The notes: generated by a model not told the origin, from the letters alone. A stretch of DNA of 64,000 bases from Ricordea florida (GCA_949710005.1 OX453275.1:2919973-2983972), one strand, 5' to 3'. Shown: positions 44,184 to 54,692, counted from the stretch's first letter. Translations and numbers: made by a program.

Positions 44184-46858
44184 TTAAACCTTTCCATTTC
44201 CTCGATCTGTCCTCCTGTCTTCATAAGGTTGTCTACGTAAGTGTTTGTGTTTAATTCTTCCACTGTCTCTGCGAACTCTTCCGGCCGTTGATTGAGGTGG
44301 TGTTTTAGAGTAGCTCCTAAAATGAAGGGACTGGCTTCCGCGCCAAATGGTACTCTTGCAAATCTCAGATGCTCTTCCTTTCCGTTTAGGTTAAAGAGAA
44401 ACCGGAAAGCATCTCTGTCTTCCTCCTTTATCCCGATTTGCAAGAATGCCTTCTTGATATCGCCCAGCAGTATGTTTTCAGACATCCTTGTTCTGATCAT
44501 TATGTCCCAAAGAAGGGGTTGGAGGGACGGACCTGTGTACATGCATTCGTTTATGCTTGCGGCTAGAGGGCGAGGCTTGGCACTGGCGTCGAACACCATT
44601 CTTACTTTCGTTGTAACAGCTTCCGTTCGAACGACAGCTTTGTGTGGTAAATAAAACACCCGCTCCCCTGTTGGTTTGTTTGGGACTCTTTCCACCACTC
44701 CTTCTTTCAATTGTTCCTCAACGATCTTTGTGTATTCAATCTTCAACTGTTCATCTCGTCCTAGCTTCCTTTCCATGTTCTGTAAGCGTCTCCGGCTTTG
44801 TTCTTCATTGGTTTCATCCAGCTTGGCTCCTGGTATCCAAGGAATGTTTACCTCGTACCTCCCGTTGGGTTTCCTTACTACGTTCTCTTTGAATTCCGTG
44901 TAGATATCAAACTCGTCATCTTCACCTCTGTCTCTGACTCCCAAGACGTCTAAGCTGTAAAGTTGCTCATAGTCACTTGACTCTCTGCTGAAGAAGCTCT
45001 GGCTGTCAGAAAAATTGCCACCATGTATTACCCAGCCAAAGGTTGTTCCTTCCACGATTGGTTCTCCTGGTTGTCCCTTGTACACTTGTTCGGTCCTAAT
45101 TCGGCAATACGTACTGTCGCCTATGATCACGTGTATGGGATATTCATCTCCAATCTGTTTGTAGAATCTCTTGTCTTTGGTATGTTTATACTTGTCCTTT
45201 AGCTTGCTTATGTCTGGTCTTCTAATGGTTGTGAAATCGCACAACTTCGTTCCAGTGACTTCAATTTCCTCGCTTGCTTTTCCATCCAGTGACTCTATGG
45301 AGAGGTTGAAGATGGGCATGGACTGTCTCTTTGTACCGTTCACTGTGAGAATCTGTCGAACTTCATGATGTTCAGGTTGGAGCTTCAACTTTTTGATTGC
45401 TTCGCTTGTGATGAAATTTCTTCCTGCCCCTGTATCAAGATAGGCCCAGAATATTTCTCCCTTTATCTTCACAGGTATTATGGCTGGCAATGAACATTCT
45501 TCGACTGAAGGGGAATAGCTTGTTAACACTGTTTCGTTTCCACACGATGCTCCATCTTGAGCCTGGTCACAAAGACTTGTATGATGCCTTGACTTGCATT
45601 TGAAACAGCCTCGGCTGCGGCAATGTTTACCCCAGTGTCCTCTGCGGCCACAGTTAAAACATAATTTTCTTTCTTGGAAGAACTGCTTTCTTGCCTCCAC
45701 TGTTTTCACGACCTCACATGCATCTCCCCAATGTTTTCCCTCACAATAAATGCAGACGGGGTCTCTTTTTTCTCTGTTGTACCAATGTTTCTCTTTTTTG
45801 TGTCGCACTTCTTCATTGTTTACAGGCGAATCATCCACTTTATGTCTTCTCAACCACTGTTGTAGATTGTCGATCAAATCGGTCATGCTCCATTTCTCCC
45901 AGTCGTTATCCGTTCTCACTAGATCAGGTTTTACGTGGGGCAACTTCTTGATTGTGGTCACAACAAATCCTCTTAGCATGTCTGCCTCCCCCAATGTCTG
46001 TAAGGCGTCATGGTTCTTACTTAGACTCTCGTAGAATTCCTTCAACCTGTCGTAGTTTGTGCCTTTGATGATTGGCAGGTTAATGATCTCGTCCATGTGG
46101 GCGTTAACCACGAGCTTCGTTTGCCCAAATTCCTTTTCCAATCTTTCCCACGCCGTCTTATAGCCCATTGTACTTGGTTTTAAATTTGAAATTCGTTCTC
46201 TTACCTTTGGCGCGACCATCTCCAAGAGATATCCAAACTTCTCTTCGTCAGAAATTGGTTTGTTGTGTACTTGCGTTACAAACATGTTTTCGAATCTCAC
46301 CCAGTCGGTAGGCGTTCCTCTAAATGGAGTAATCCTGAGCTTCGGTAATTTCGCTGTTGTAGCACGAGCGTTGTTCTCCATGTCCAGTTTCCTCTGCGTG
46401 AGTTCAAGCTCTGCGTCAAGTTTTTCTTCCCACATCTGCCTTTGTCTTTCATGTATTTCTTCTTGATGTTGTTTCTCCTTCTCGTATTTCAACTGCAAGA
46501 TTTCGCTCTCGGTTTGTTGGGCTTTCTGTTTCTCCCTCTTCTCCAAAATCTTCAGTAAGCTTTCTCTTTTGTCAACGAATGGGGAATACTTTCCCTTAGT
46601 GTCCTTTTTCCACTGTCACACGTCTCTTGGTGTGTAAACATCACGTTCTAACTTCAATTCCTGCATTTGAGACACGAGGTCATTAAGCCGATCAAGTATT
46701 TCATCTGTTCTCTTGCACACCGCTACCATTTCCTTAAAATCGTCGTTTTCGGTTAGTTCCTCTATATCTCCCAGGTAGTAATCAAGTTTGTCGATTTCCT
46801 TTTTGATTTCTTTTTCGACGTTTTTCTCCTCCTCGCTGAGATCTCCCAAGGTTGTCAT
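44184..46858 (-). pseudogene. BEL/Pao gag, protease and RT N-terminal part
   Basis: From ATG 46858 the frame covers a coiled gag region, a stop TGA at 46616-46618, then continues in the same frame. Next come a gag-like domain (TDWVRFENMFVTQV), three CCHC-type knuckles (CFNCGRRGHWGKHC is the clearest), an aspartic protease (LDTGAGRNFI) and RT (VRMVFDASAKPRP, GDIKKAFLQIG, NTYVDNLMKTG). The second residue of the RT catalytic pair is Asn. The frame ends in the MITE. The TGA follows GTG and could be a C-to-T change at a CpG. Confidence 0.85.
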
Positions 46859-46947
46859 GTTTATTTTGTCCAGCGACCAATTTCACCACGCTGTCGATAT
46901 ATTCCTCCTTTTGTCCGCGATCTTGTTTCCTCTGAATTCCCACGAAA

Positions 46948-46969
46948 TCGAATCCTGGTCTCGGCACCA
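46948..46969 (-). other. Primer-binding site of the BEL/Pao element
   Basis: Four bases inside the 5' LTR the minus strand reads TGGTGCCGAGACCAGGATTC..., the complement of a tRNA 3' end (T-arm TTCGAATCC and CCA). The complementary stretch is at least 18-22 nt. The tRNA identity was not determined. Confidence 0.75.
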
Positions 46970-46973
46970 CTAA

Positions 46974-47143
46974 TGTACCGAACTTGAGGGTACACTAAAC
47001 ACTCACAATTCCACGTTTTATTTTGTTACACACAGTACCACACTTTTTCGCCCCGATTCCTTACAAAGAGTCTTCCACAACAACTCTACTCTGATTTCAA
47101 ATGTCAATCAACAATTAACATCTATTTTTGTCACATCCGGTCA
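46974..47143 (-). repeat. 5' LTR of the BEL/Pao element
   Basis: 170-bp partner of 40326-40495. On the minus strand it starts TGACCGGATG and ends GGTACA. It is followed outside by GAGG, the target duplication. Confidence 0.9.
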
Positions 47144-47335
47144 GAGGAGCCAAACAAAATTGGACTAAACTCAATTCTAAAAGAGCTGAACATAATTAAT
47201 AGCATTTTTTGTTGAAGTTAAAAGAGGCGAACATAATTCCATGAAACGCTGGAACATAATTCTGTAGTTCGGCCGAATGAAATATCAAACACCATAACAT
47301 AATTTGTTTTCTAAATTTGACCCTAATAACGCTCC

Positions 47336-47456
47336 ATAGCCTCCCCGCAGGCGTCCTTTGGGGCTCATTTGTCACGTATTTATTTCTCTCCCACGGACCG
47401 TTGGGAGAAATGAATGCGTGGCAAACGAACCCCAAAGGACATCTGCGGGGAGGCTA
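47336..47456. mobile_element. Foldback MITE, about 120 bp
   Basis: ATAGCCTCCCCGCAGGCGTC pairs with its reverse complement at the other end, and the match continues through CCTTTGGGG and AAATGAATGCGTG-like inner parts to a short loop (CGGACCG). It sits exactly at the outer edge of the palindrome's right arm. Confidence 0.8.
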
Positions 47457-48566
47457 TAGGACGGCTGGAAGCCTCCAGACGTGCAATTATAAATTAACGG
47501 TTAAATTTCGAGCCAACATTAAAGAGTAATTTGTCACCCATGATATTGACCCAGTAAAAAACGGTAACTTTGATTCAGTACATGTGGAATGCGAGCTCAG
47601 CGTCGGTTTGCCAAGGAAAAACTTTCCCAAGCACTAGTGAGTTGTACGAAACAAAAACTGTTAAGACTAGCAATAATCACTGATCAGTGAAATGCGTTCG
47701 ACTTTGATAGAGACGTTGAACTTTGATACCAATTATTAATTCTCACGAATTATTCTACAGTCATGCTATGTCACATAGAAGGATGAATACTACCACGGAC
47801 TGTTTAACAAGCGATAATACAATAACGGTAATGAGCAAATGCTACAAACCATAATGAGCTTGAGCTCCGTAAGTTTATTTCCCGAACACAAATCGACCGA
47901 GCTACACAGCTCGTAAAGTTTGTTTTTCCGCCACAAATCATGGCCGCCTGAGCTACACAACTCAGTAACGTTGTTTTACGGCCACAAATCATGGCCGGCC
48001 GAGCTAAACAACTCGGTAGGTAACATTCCTTGCGAAGTAAAACCGAAGTGCGATGACGGAATTCTTCCTCGGTATTCAACATGACGCAGTAGCTCTTTGT
48101 TCTCGAACGTGGCCGACTTGACGAAACAGATCCCAAATTTGCCTTCATAGTCACAAAAGAATTCGTACACGCTTCTTTAAGACATCCGTAAATACTGCCT
48201 AAAACACTTTTTAACACCATTATCTCTGCTTTGGGAAACTCTCAGAAAAATAATGTGAACACTTACCGTTCGCCATCCCTTACGCTCGCGACGGAGCCCA
48301 ATACGAAGAATATATTTTCTCCCAACGCCGTCAATATAATGCGGTATTGACGCCTCAAAATCAAAATTAGTTTTCTATCGCGATTCCTCCGCTATTCGTG
48401 CGAAAATAAAGAAAATTTGAAGTTGTTAGACGTCTCAAAATGTTACCGAAAGATCCTCTGAATCGCGATACTCGTGAAAACCTGCACGACCGAATCAATG
48501 ACGTCATAACTCCAATGACAGAACCTTTCAAGTTCGCGGGGGGTGAAAAGCGTGTCCATACATTTA
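47457..48566. other. Non-coding region with a short hairpin repeat
   Basis: It contains a threefold repeat at about 47868-48016 (listed separately). A minus-strand ATGGCGAACG|GTAAGTG near 48270 could be a tiny first exon, but no convincing next exon was identified. Confidence 0.35.
47868..48016. repeat. Three degenerate repeats of about 58 bp with GAGCT/AGCTC arms
   Basis: Units read GAGCTACACAACTC, a GTAACGTTGTTTT-like part, then CCACAAATCATGGCCG. Each begins with a short GAGC/GCTC-like inverted pair. The copies differ by several substitutions. Confidence 0.7.
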
Positions 48567-48705
48567 ACAAATTGACGTCCGTTTTTTATGCGTCTGTCCT
48601 CTTATTGATAATAAATTGCGTCATAACATTGTCAAAGTTTGTTGTAGATCCACTCGCCTATCGGCTCGTGACAGGACAGAGGCGTAAAAAACGGACGTCA
48701 ATTTG
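48567..48705. mobile_element. Foldback MITE, 139 bp
   Basis: The ends are ACAAATTGACGTCCGTTTTT and its reverse complement, and the arms match over about 34 bp with three mismatches. No coding. Confidence 0.8.
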
Positions 48706-49092
48706 TTTCTTACAATAACAAAACGCGAAAAAGGTCAAATGAAGACTTAAATGAAAAGAAAACGCAAGTAAACAGCAAGTAAACTCGAAAAATGCTGAAT
48801 TTTATTTAATTTGACGCAATCAGGGCGCAACTATTCTCAATAACTTTTCACGCCTTCTCATTCGCTTGTGACAACACGTAATACAGTTTGATTCGGTAAA
48901 AATCTGACTGTTTGACAGCTCACTTATCACGCGAAAAAACCTTGCATAAATTAAAATTTTATGTGTCTGTACTCTTATTGATGATAAAAATTAGCCAATC
49001 AGCGCGCGAGAATTCGCTCAGTTATTGTAAAAACATATATTTCAAATTCGCCTGCATTTGGAATGCGTTCTCCTTCGTCGAACGCAATGAAT

Positions 49093-49382
49093 GCAGTTAC
49101 TCCGTTTGGGAGTAACTGGAGAATACCCTTCCACATTCACCGCGTTACTGAAAACTGTGGCTGTGCGGTACGCCGTGCAAAATAACTTCAAGCTTTTCAT
49201 GTCTCCTAGAAACTGGCTACGCGGTACAAAATAAATGCAACAATTTGAGGTCTCCTAGAAGACGGCTACGCGTTATGCCGTGCACATAAATGTAATGTAT
49301 TCACTGATTACCGCGTAGCAGGCTACGCAGAAGTTAATCGATCTTGCAGCAGGGTATTCTGCAGTTATACAGGAGTAACTGC
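49093..49382. mobile_element. MITE, 290 bp, GCAGTTACTCC termini
   Basis: The terminal GCAGTTACTCC...AGAATACCCT is mirrored at the right end (AGGGTATTCT...GGAGTAACTGC). Inside are repeated GGCTACGCG motifs. Non-coding. Confidence 0.75.
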
Positions 49383-50033
49383 TACAAACTATAATCAGCG
49401 ACAAACTCATGTCGACACCCAGCTCATACTCGCGATTTTTCAGCTTACCACCAAAACGGCCACATAATTTACCCGAATTCTAACCGCCAACAATGAAACA
49501 CCGGCGTAACTGGCCCAGCTAAGTTTTGTGAATCAGAATGGCTTTTCGTGCTCGAAACTTTTGGAGTCTTTTGAAAAACATGCGCCTGCTAGGGGTTATA
49601 ACAGTGTAGCTGTGACACTAGCTCACATGCGAATAAACTGTTCGTCATTACTGCCTCAAGACCTTACTTCGGCAATCGGCGCGACTGTCTAAAGCAATAG
49701 TCAAAAAACACATGAGAATACATCGAGAAATTTAGATTACCTTCAAGAAAAGCTGAGAGAAAGCCAAACCAAACTCAGAAGCCCAAATCGCGATCGTCCA
49801 TCCAAGTAGCGTGCTTTTCTTTCTCAACGTAATCGACAGACCCCGTCCAATGCCCCATGGGAGATTAATTAGTCATTCTGCCTGCGAATCTATTGGCTTC
49901 CGTGGCAGGCAGTGTCACGCAAGTAAGTAAACATCTCAATCCTCCGGGGTGGGGTTGGGTCACTGTGCAAATGTTGCGGTGAGGTGAACTGCTGAGAGTC
50001 CAAAAACATTGCGAGAGACTAAGAAGTCAGTTA

Positions 50034-50642
50034 GTGATAATCCCGGGGGGGGGGGGGTACTCGATATATCCTTGGGTGGGGAGGTGCGGCACGCCCCCTC
50101 ATACCCTGACCCTGTTTAAGACAAATATCGCTGATTTTCCAACCCTGTTTAAGACAGAATTCCGATTTTTGATACCCTGTTTAAGACACTTAACCCGAAA
50201 CCATACCCTGTGTAAGACAATAGATATCAAAACTCTTTCTCATTTAATCCATTGGCAATCACAAAACTATTTACAGCTCGATCAACAGAGTAACGAGGAG
50301 CTCTTTATGCTAAGTATACGTAGTTTACATCAAGCACTGAACGACTTTTTTAGGGTCTAGTGTATTCAATTGAAATTTAATGTGCCTGGTATCAATGCAA
50401 AGTCAACGGAAGTCAATATTAATTAACATTAGAGCTTGTAAACATTTTGCTGTTTATCGTCCAAGAAAAGATATCCTGTTTAAGACAAAAATTGATAAAT
50501 CGATACCCTGATTAAGACAAAAATTGATAAATCGATACCCTGTTTAAGACAAAAATCCAGAAAAACATACCCTGGCTAGCCGCACGCCCCCATTAAGCCC
50601 TTATAAGGGAGTACCCCCCCCCCCCCCCAACGGGGTGATGGT
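50034..50642. mobile_element. MITE 2 with G-run termini
   Basis: The element (50042-50634) starts CCCG and a G-run then GTACTC and ends GGGAGTAC then a C-run, the same terminal design as the element at 28521-28962. The flanks GTGATAAT and GTGATGGT match at 6 of 8 positions, consistent with a worn 8-bp duplication. Inside, ACCCTGTTTAAGACA recurs at least six times. Confidence 0.7.
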
Positions 50643-51471
50643 CCATCCCTAACCAAACATTTCTGGTTCCCCTAACCTATCCTACTTTAATCTGTTTTTA
50701 AAACACAAGCACAAATCCAAAGTGCCCATATCTAACAGTGCACGCCAACATCAACCTCCCCTTTCCTCAAGGTTTCAAAACTAACTTTCCGCTATAGAGT
50801 AACAGCGTGTAACGGCCCGTTTGAAGGGTTGCAACATTTGACCAGTTTTGCGTCATTAATTTTTTTCCTTGTGAATAATTAATTTCATTTGAAAAGCTGT
50901 ATCCAACACTCGATACACGTGTTTCATCACATATCAAACACCTCGAGTTTCGCTAGAAAAAAATATTCTGCTGCGCGTTCTACTTTCAGCTCTCCTCTCG
51001 GTGTTTGATACGTGATTAAACACTGTATCTCGTGTTTGACATATTACATCTCATCCCTCACAAACAAGCGTATACCATTCTGTAATAAATCACAAAACGT
51101 TCATATAATCGTCAGAAAAGGAGTCTAATCGGACAATCAAGGCTCCCTCAACAGTCCTTTTAGAATATCAAACTTTAATTCGCCAGGTCAGATATTTCCT
51201 TCAGTGACTAAAGCTATTGGCACGCTACTTAGCAACTATAATGTAATTTTTGGCAGGGATATTTCGCGAAATCTCATTGATCATCTGAAAAATGGCCTTT
51301 TTAGTGACCTGAAGGATATGGAAATTTTGTAAGTATAGGACTACAAATGAACAACGCGTGTTTTATGGGTTTTTCACACATACCTCTTACTAAGCGCGCG
51401 TACTAACTGAGAGATACAATAAAGTGTAGTATAGACGTCGTAAAGTACACCGTTTTCTTCCCACTATTTCA

Positions 51472-51475
<4 letters not shown>
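50643..51475. other. Non-coding AT-rich DNA
   Basis: No gene was recognised. GCGCGTACTAACTGAGAGATA near 51397-51417 recurs at about 53685-53705, suggesting dispersed element ends on both sides of the second palindrome. Confidence 0.4.
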
Positions 51476-51519
<44 letters not shown>

Positions 51520-52319
51520 CGGTTATAAAATGCCTCAAGCCAACAAAGAATGCCACTGCGTCAGGAGGATCAATGAAGATTCACAGTCCAAGCCTCACCA
51601 CAAAAATGAATTTAAAAACGTTAGATAAAGCAAGGACGGACAACTTCTGACGATAAAAAAGTTAAAAAGTTAAAAATTTAATAGAAAAAACGTTTCGGTC
51701 TTAGACCTTCGTCAGTTACAGGAGAAAAAGGACGGAAACTAAGTTTAAATACGGTTACAGTGTGGGAGATTACATACCGAAATGAAAAATACTATCGTGC
51801 TATTAATACATCGTGATTAATACAATACAGGGAAAAAAATGCAAAACGAGAAATACAATGCTGTACTATAAATTACGTCATACAGGGTGATAATTAATAG
51901 ACCAAACGAAAAAGATACAATGCTGTGCATAAATTACATTATAAAGCGGGATAATTGCAGAACTAAGTTAAATTCAACCTAAAAACTAAAATAGTTAAAA
52001 TAGATAAAACGGACTCTTGCAATGCGGTAAATATTACGGGAAAACTAGTTTACAAAGATATGCAGAAGAAACCTACGTTTACGCTGGACAGGGTTAATAA
52101 CAAAATCCCAAATCGAGGCCTTTGGAGCATTAAAGGGTTGACAAACAACAAAATCCCTGGAGGGGCCCTTAAACAATAAGCTGTAATAAGATCCCAGGCA
52201 GGGCCTTTGAGCATACCTAACACCCAAAGAGCTGGCAAAATCCAAGGAAGGGCTTTTGGACTGCTTTATGGCGCAAACGCATATTTCCACAAGAGAAAGT
52301 TAATTATAACAAATTACAG

Positions 52320-52616
52320 TACGTAGGATCAACTACCACCGATTTTCGGGTTAGGTTTCGTAACCACAAGTCTGCTATGCTCACAAACAAAACCACTTGT
52401 GAGGTAGCAGTACATTTCAATAAAATTCCACACTCCTTGGATGATTTTGAATTCCAATGCATTGATCAGGTGCAGGCCCCTAATGACTTAGACGAGATCG
52501 ATAGGTTTTTAATTACGAAAGAGGCTTATTGGAGTGCTCAACTGTTTTCTATGGCTCCCCATGGCTTAAATAAAAGAAAAGAATTTCACTCCAAAAACAG
52601 AATTTGTTATAATTAA
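52320..52616 (+). pseudogene. Penelope-like GIY-YIG endonuclease fragment
   Basis: The frame opens exactly at the palindrome spacer with YVGST, then RFRNHKSAM, ..., KEAYWSAQLFSMAPHGLNKRKEF and stops at 52614-52616. These are the YVG, the Arg helix and the catalytic Glu region of GIY-YIG nucleases. The GIY half, the RT and any start codon are absent, so this is a 5'-truncated retroelement remnant. Confidence 0.8.
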
Positions 52617-53200
52617 CTTTCTCTTGTGGAAATATGCGTTTGCGCCATAAAGCAGTCCAAAAGCCCTTCCTTGGATTTTGCCAGCTCTTTGGGTGTTAGG
52701 TATGCTCAAAGGCCCTGCCTGGGATCTTATTACAGCTTATTGTTTAAGGGCCCCTCCAGGGATTTTGTTGTTTGTCAACCCTTTAATGCTCCAAAGGCCT
52801 CGATTTGGGATTTTGTTATTAACCCTGTCCAGCGTAAACGTAGGTTTCTTCTGCATATCTTTGTAAACTAGTTTTCCCGTAATATTTACCGCATTGCAAG
52901 AGTCCGTTTTATCTATTTTAACTATTTTAGTTTTTAGGTTGAATTTAACTTAGTTCTGCAATTATCCCGCTTTATAATGTAATTTATGCACAGCATTGTA
53001 TCATATTCGTTTGGTCTATTAATTATCACCCTGTATGACGTAATTTATAGTACAGCATTGTATTTCTCGTTTTGCATTTTTTTCCCTGTATTGTATTAAT
53101 CACGATGTATTAATAGCACGATAGTATTTTTCATTTCGGTATGTAATCTCCCACACTGTAACCGTATTTAAACTTAGTTTCCGTCCTTTTTCTCCTGTAA

Positions 53201-53225
53201 CTGACGAAGGTCTAAGACCGAAACG
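53201..53225 (+). ncRNA. Hammerhead-ribozyme-core-like motif
   Basis: CTGACGA, then a 4-bp stem with loop (GGTC-TAA-GACC), then GAAACG matches the CUGANGA - helix II - GAAA core of hammerhead ribozymes, which are known in Penelope-like elements. I found no clear helix I/III closure or cleavage triplet within about 60 nt, so activity is doubtful. The mirror copy is at 51691-51715 (minus). Confidence 0.35.
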
Positions 53226-53297
53226 TTTTTTCTATTAAATTTTTAACTTTTTAACTTTTTTATCGTCAGAAGTTGTCCGTCCTTGCTTTATCTAACG

Positions 53298-53349
<52 letters not shown>

Positions 53350-53351
<2 letters not shown>

Positions 53352-54221
53352 AATATTTCTTGCCACAGTTTGTGATCAACGAAAAGTTTTTTTACGAAGT
53401 TCTCGGCTGATCATGTTATCTTAAGCTCATATATACCTCGAGTTCGAGTTCGAGGTCCGTACTGTAAAATACGGACCGAGTTTTTTCCCGTCGATTTATG
53501 GCCCGCGCGCTTCGCGCTTGGGCCATAAATCGACGGGAAAAACGAGGATCCGTATTTTACTGTACGGACCGAGAAAACGAGGTTAATAAGATATTTATTA
53601 TATCTCTGGAGTCATTTTGACTACCAAAACAAACTTTAGCGGGCCGTACAGTGAAGTACGGCCCGTTAAATTGACCAATCACAGCGCGCGTACTAACTGA
53701 GAGATATAATAACGTGTTTTAATTCGGCTTTTATAGAAGAGCACGTCTAAAATCAGCAGATAGTTTAAAACGATTTTCAAAATGTAAATGACCATTGTAA
53801 AATATAGTGTTGTGTCTCTTCTTTCTGAGTGCTTTTCGTCGAAAGAAGTGTAGTTTTTGGTGTCCTGTAAGATACCCTGTATTCTTTCATCTACTTTCAA
53901 CAGTTTTAAAATCAGTTTTAATATCAGTTGACATTTTAAACTACTGAGAGAGTTCGAGGAGGCAAAATAAACATGCATTGTTATTTGTAGTTAACATCCA
54001 GTAGTATACGTCGTATTTAAGTGCGTTGAATGGGTCAATGTCTTGGTTTTAATAGATACTTTAAATCTGTAGGGATTTATCAGGAAATCAAATAAATTTT
54101 ATCAAAGAGGGAATTTTCAACGGACTGTCGAAGCTGACCACCTTGTAAGCCGCTGACCACGTTTATCGAGTCTTTGTTTAATAAAGGAATTACTCGTGTA
54201 AGAAAGACGTACAGTAGTACA
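53350..54221. other. Non-coding region around the hairpin
   Basis: Apart from the hairpin at 53455-53569 and the small GGCC hairpin that follows it, the stretch holds AT-rich DNA. Short open frames here have no family signature. Confidence 0.4.
53455..53569. mobile_element. Long hairpin, 50-bp arms
   Basis: GTCCGTACTGTAAAATACGG ... TTTATGGCCC and its near-perfect reverse complement flank a loop rich in GCGC. Another small hairpin with GGGCCGTAC...GTACGGCCC follows at about 53641-53668. This is probably a foldback MITE. Confidence 0.75.
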
Positions 54222-54560
54222 GCCGACTGGTTAGCTCAGTTGGTAGACCACGAGACTATAGTGCGGGAGGTTGTGGGTTCGAACCTCGGGCCGGACAATC
54301 ACTCATGGTCTTGATGTAAATGGTTAGACTTTCTAGTCTTCAGTCTCCGATAACGACGATAAGCCGTAGGTCCCGTCTCACAACCCTTGGTCATGACAAC
54401 TTATGGGACGTTAAAGAACCCACACACTGTTCACAGAGAGTAGAGGACGTAGATCCCGGTGTAGTGGTATGGCCTTTATGAATGTAATTTCACACACGTA
54501 CGTATTATGAACGAGCTTGTATAGCTCCCGGACGTGTATAAATAAAAAGTATACTGTAGT
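54222..54560 (+). mobile_element. tRNA-derived SINE
   Basis: The tRNA-like head has an A box (TTAGCTCAGTTGGTAGA) and B box (GGTTCGAACCTCG) with near-cloverleaf spacing but an imperfect acceptor stem. It is followed by a conserved-looking body (CCGTAGGTCCCGTCTC, GACGTTAAAGAACCCACACAC) and an A/T-rich end. Pol III would transcribe it; a functional tRNA is unlikely. Confidence 0.75.
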
Positions 54561-54692
54561 AAGTATAGTATATATATAGTAGTTCAGAAGCAGTAACAGT
54601 TGAAGTTAAAATGGTAAGAAAAGAAACAGTGCTATCAGTAGAAATAAAATTATTGAAGGAATTTTAGAGGTAGCAGTAGTAGTAGTCTTGCT

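Larger units (their letters stand above)
40326..47143 (-). mobile_element. BEL/Pao LTR retrotransposon, 6.8 kb, young
   Basis: Two 170-bp LTRs (TG...CA on the minus strand) differ at two positions. A 4-bp GAGG duplication flanks the element, and the uninterrupted site survives in the opposite palindrome arm near 38809. Order on the minus strand: LTR, PBS, gag with zinc knuckles, aspartic protease, RT, RNase H, integrase, polypurine tract, LTR. No envelope-like gene was seen. Coding is interrupted by one TGA in gag and by a 1101-bp piggyBac-type MITE within RT, so this copy is not intact. Confidence 0.9.
38624..47340. mobile_element. Large palindrome with Penelope-like centre, split by a BEL/Pao element
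   Basis: The left arm 38624-39448 is the reverse complement of 39694-40325 plus 47144-47340. The right arm is interrupted by the BEL/Pao insertion. The arms are about 825 bp and over 95% alike by eye. The spacer (39449-39693) and the inner right arm encode, on the plus strand, a fragment typical of Penelope-like elements between RT and GIY-YIG: FKSRLLARGYPKHLIE, then LPPFVTQYQPSVPNL and KGKSLKDILVRAKL, with one internal TAA. Each arm also carries an 87-89-codon open frame on the outside strand. The termini lack a clear target duplication. Confidence 0.75.
51476..53349. mobile_element. Second Penelope-like palindrome between (TA)n tracts
   Basis: The arms 51614-52315 and 52601-53302 are 702 bp each and nearly identical in inverted orientation. 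The 285-bp spacer plus a few codons encode the C-terminal part of a GIY-YIG endonuclease. (TA)n tracts lie at 51476-51513 and 53303-53349. The arms represent the 3' region of a Penelope-like element, present once in sense and once inverted upstream. Inverted upstream pieces are a known feature of Penelope-like copies. Confidence 0.8.

Noticed and set aside
47804..48220. 138-codon minus-strand frame and a tiny ATG exon with donor near 48270
   Set aside because: Cys-rich part derives from the 58-bp repeats; no supported splice joining or family signature.
52045..52871. Mirrored 81-codon frames in both arms of the second palindrome
   Set aside because: They lie in the presumed 3' untranslated region of the Penelope-like element and have no domain; identical because the arms are inverted copies.
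54222..54296. Functional tRNA gene
   Set aside because: A and B boxes are present but the acceptor stem is imperfect and the sequence runs into a SINE body.
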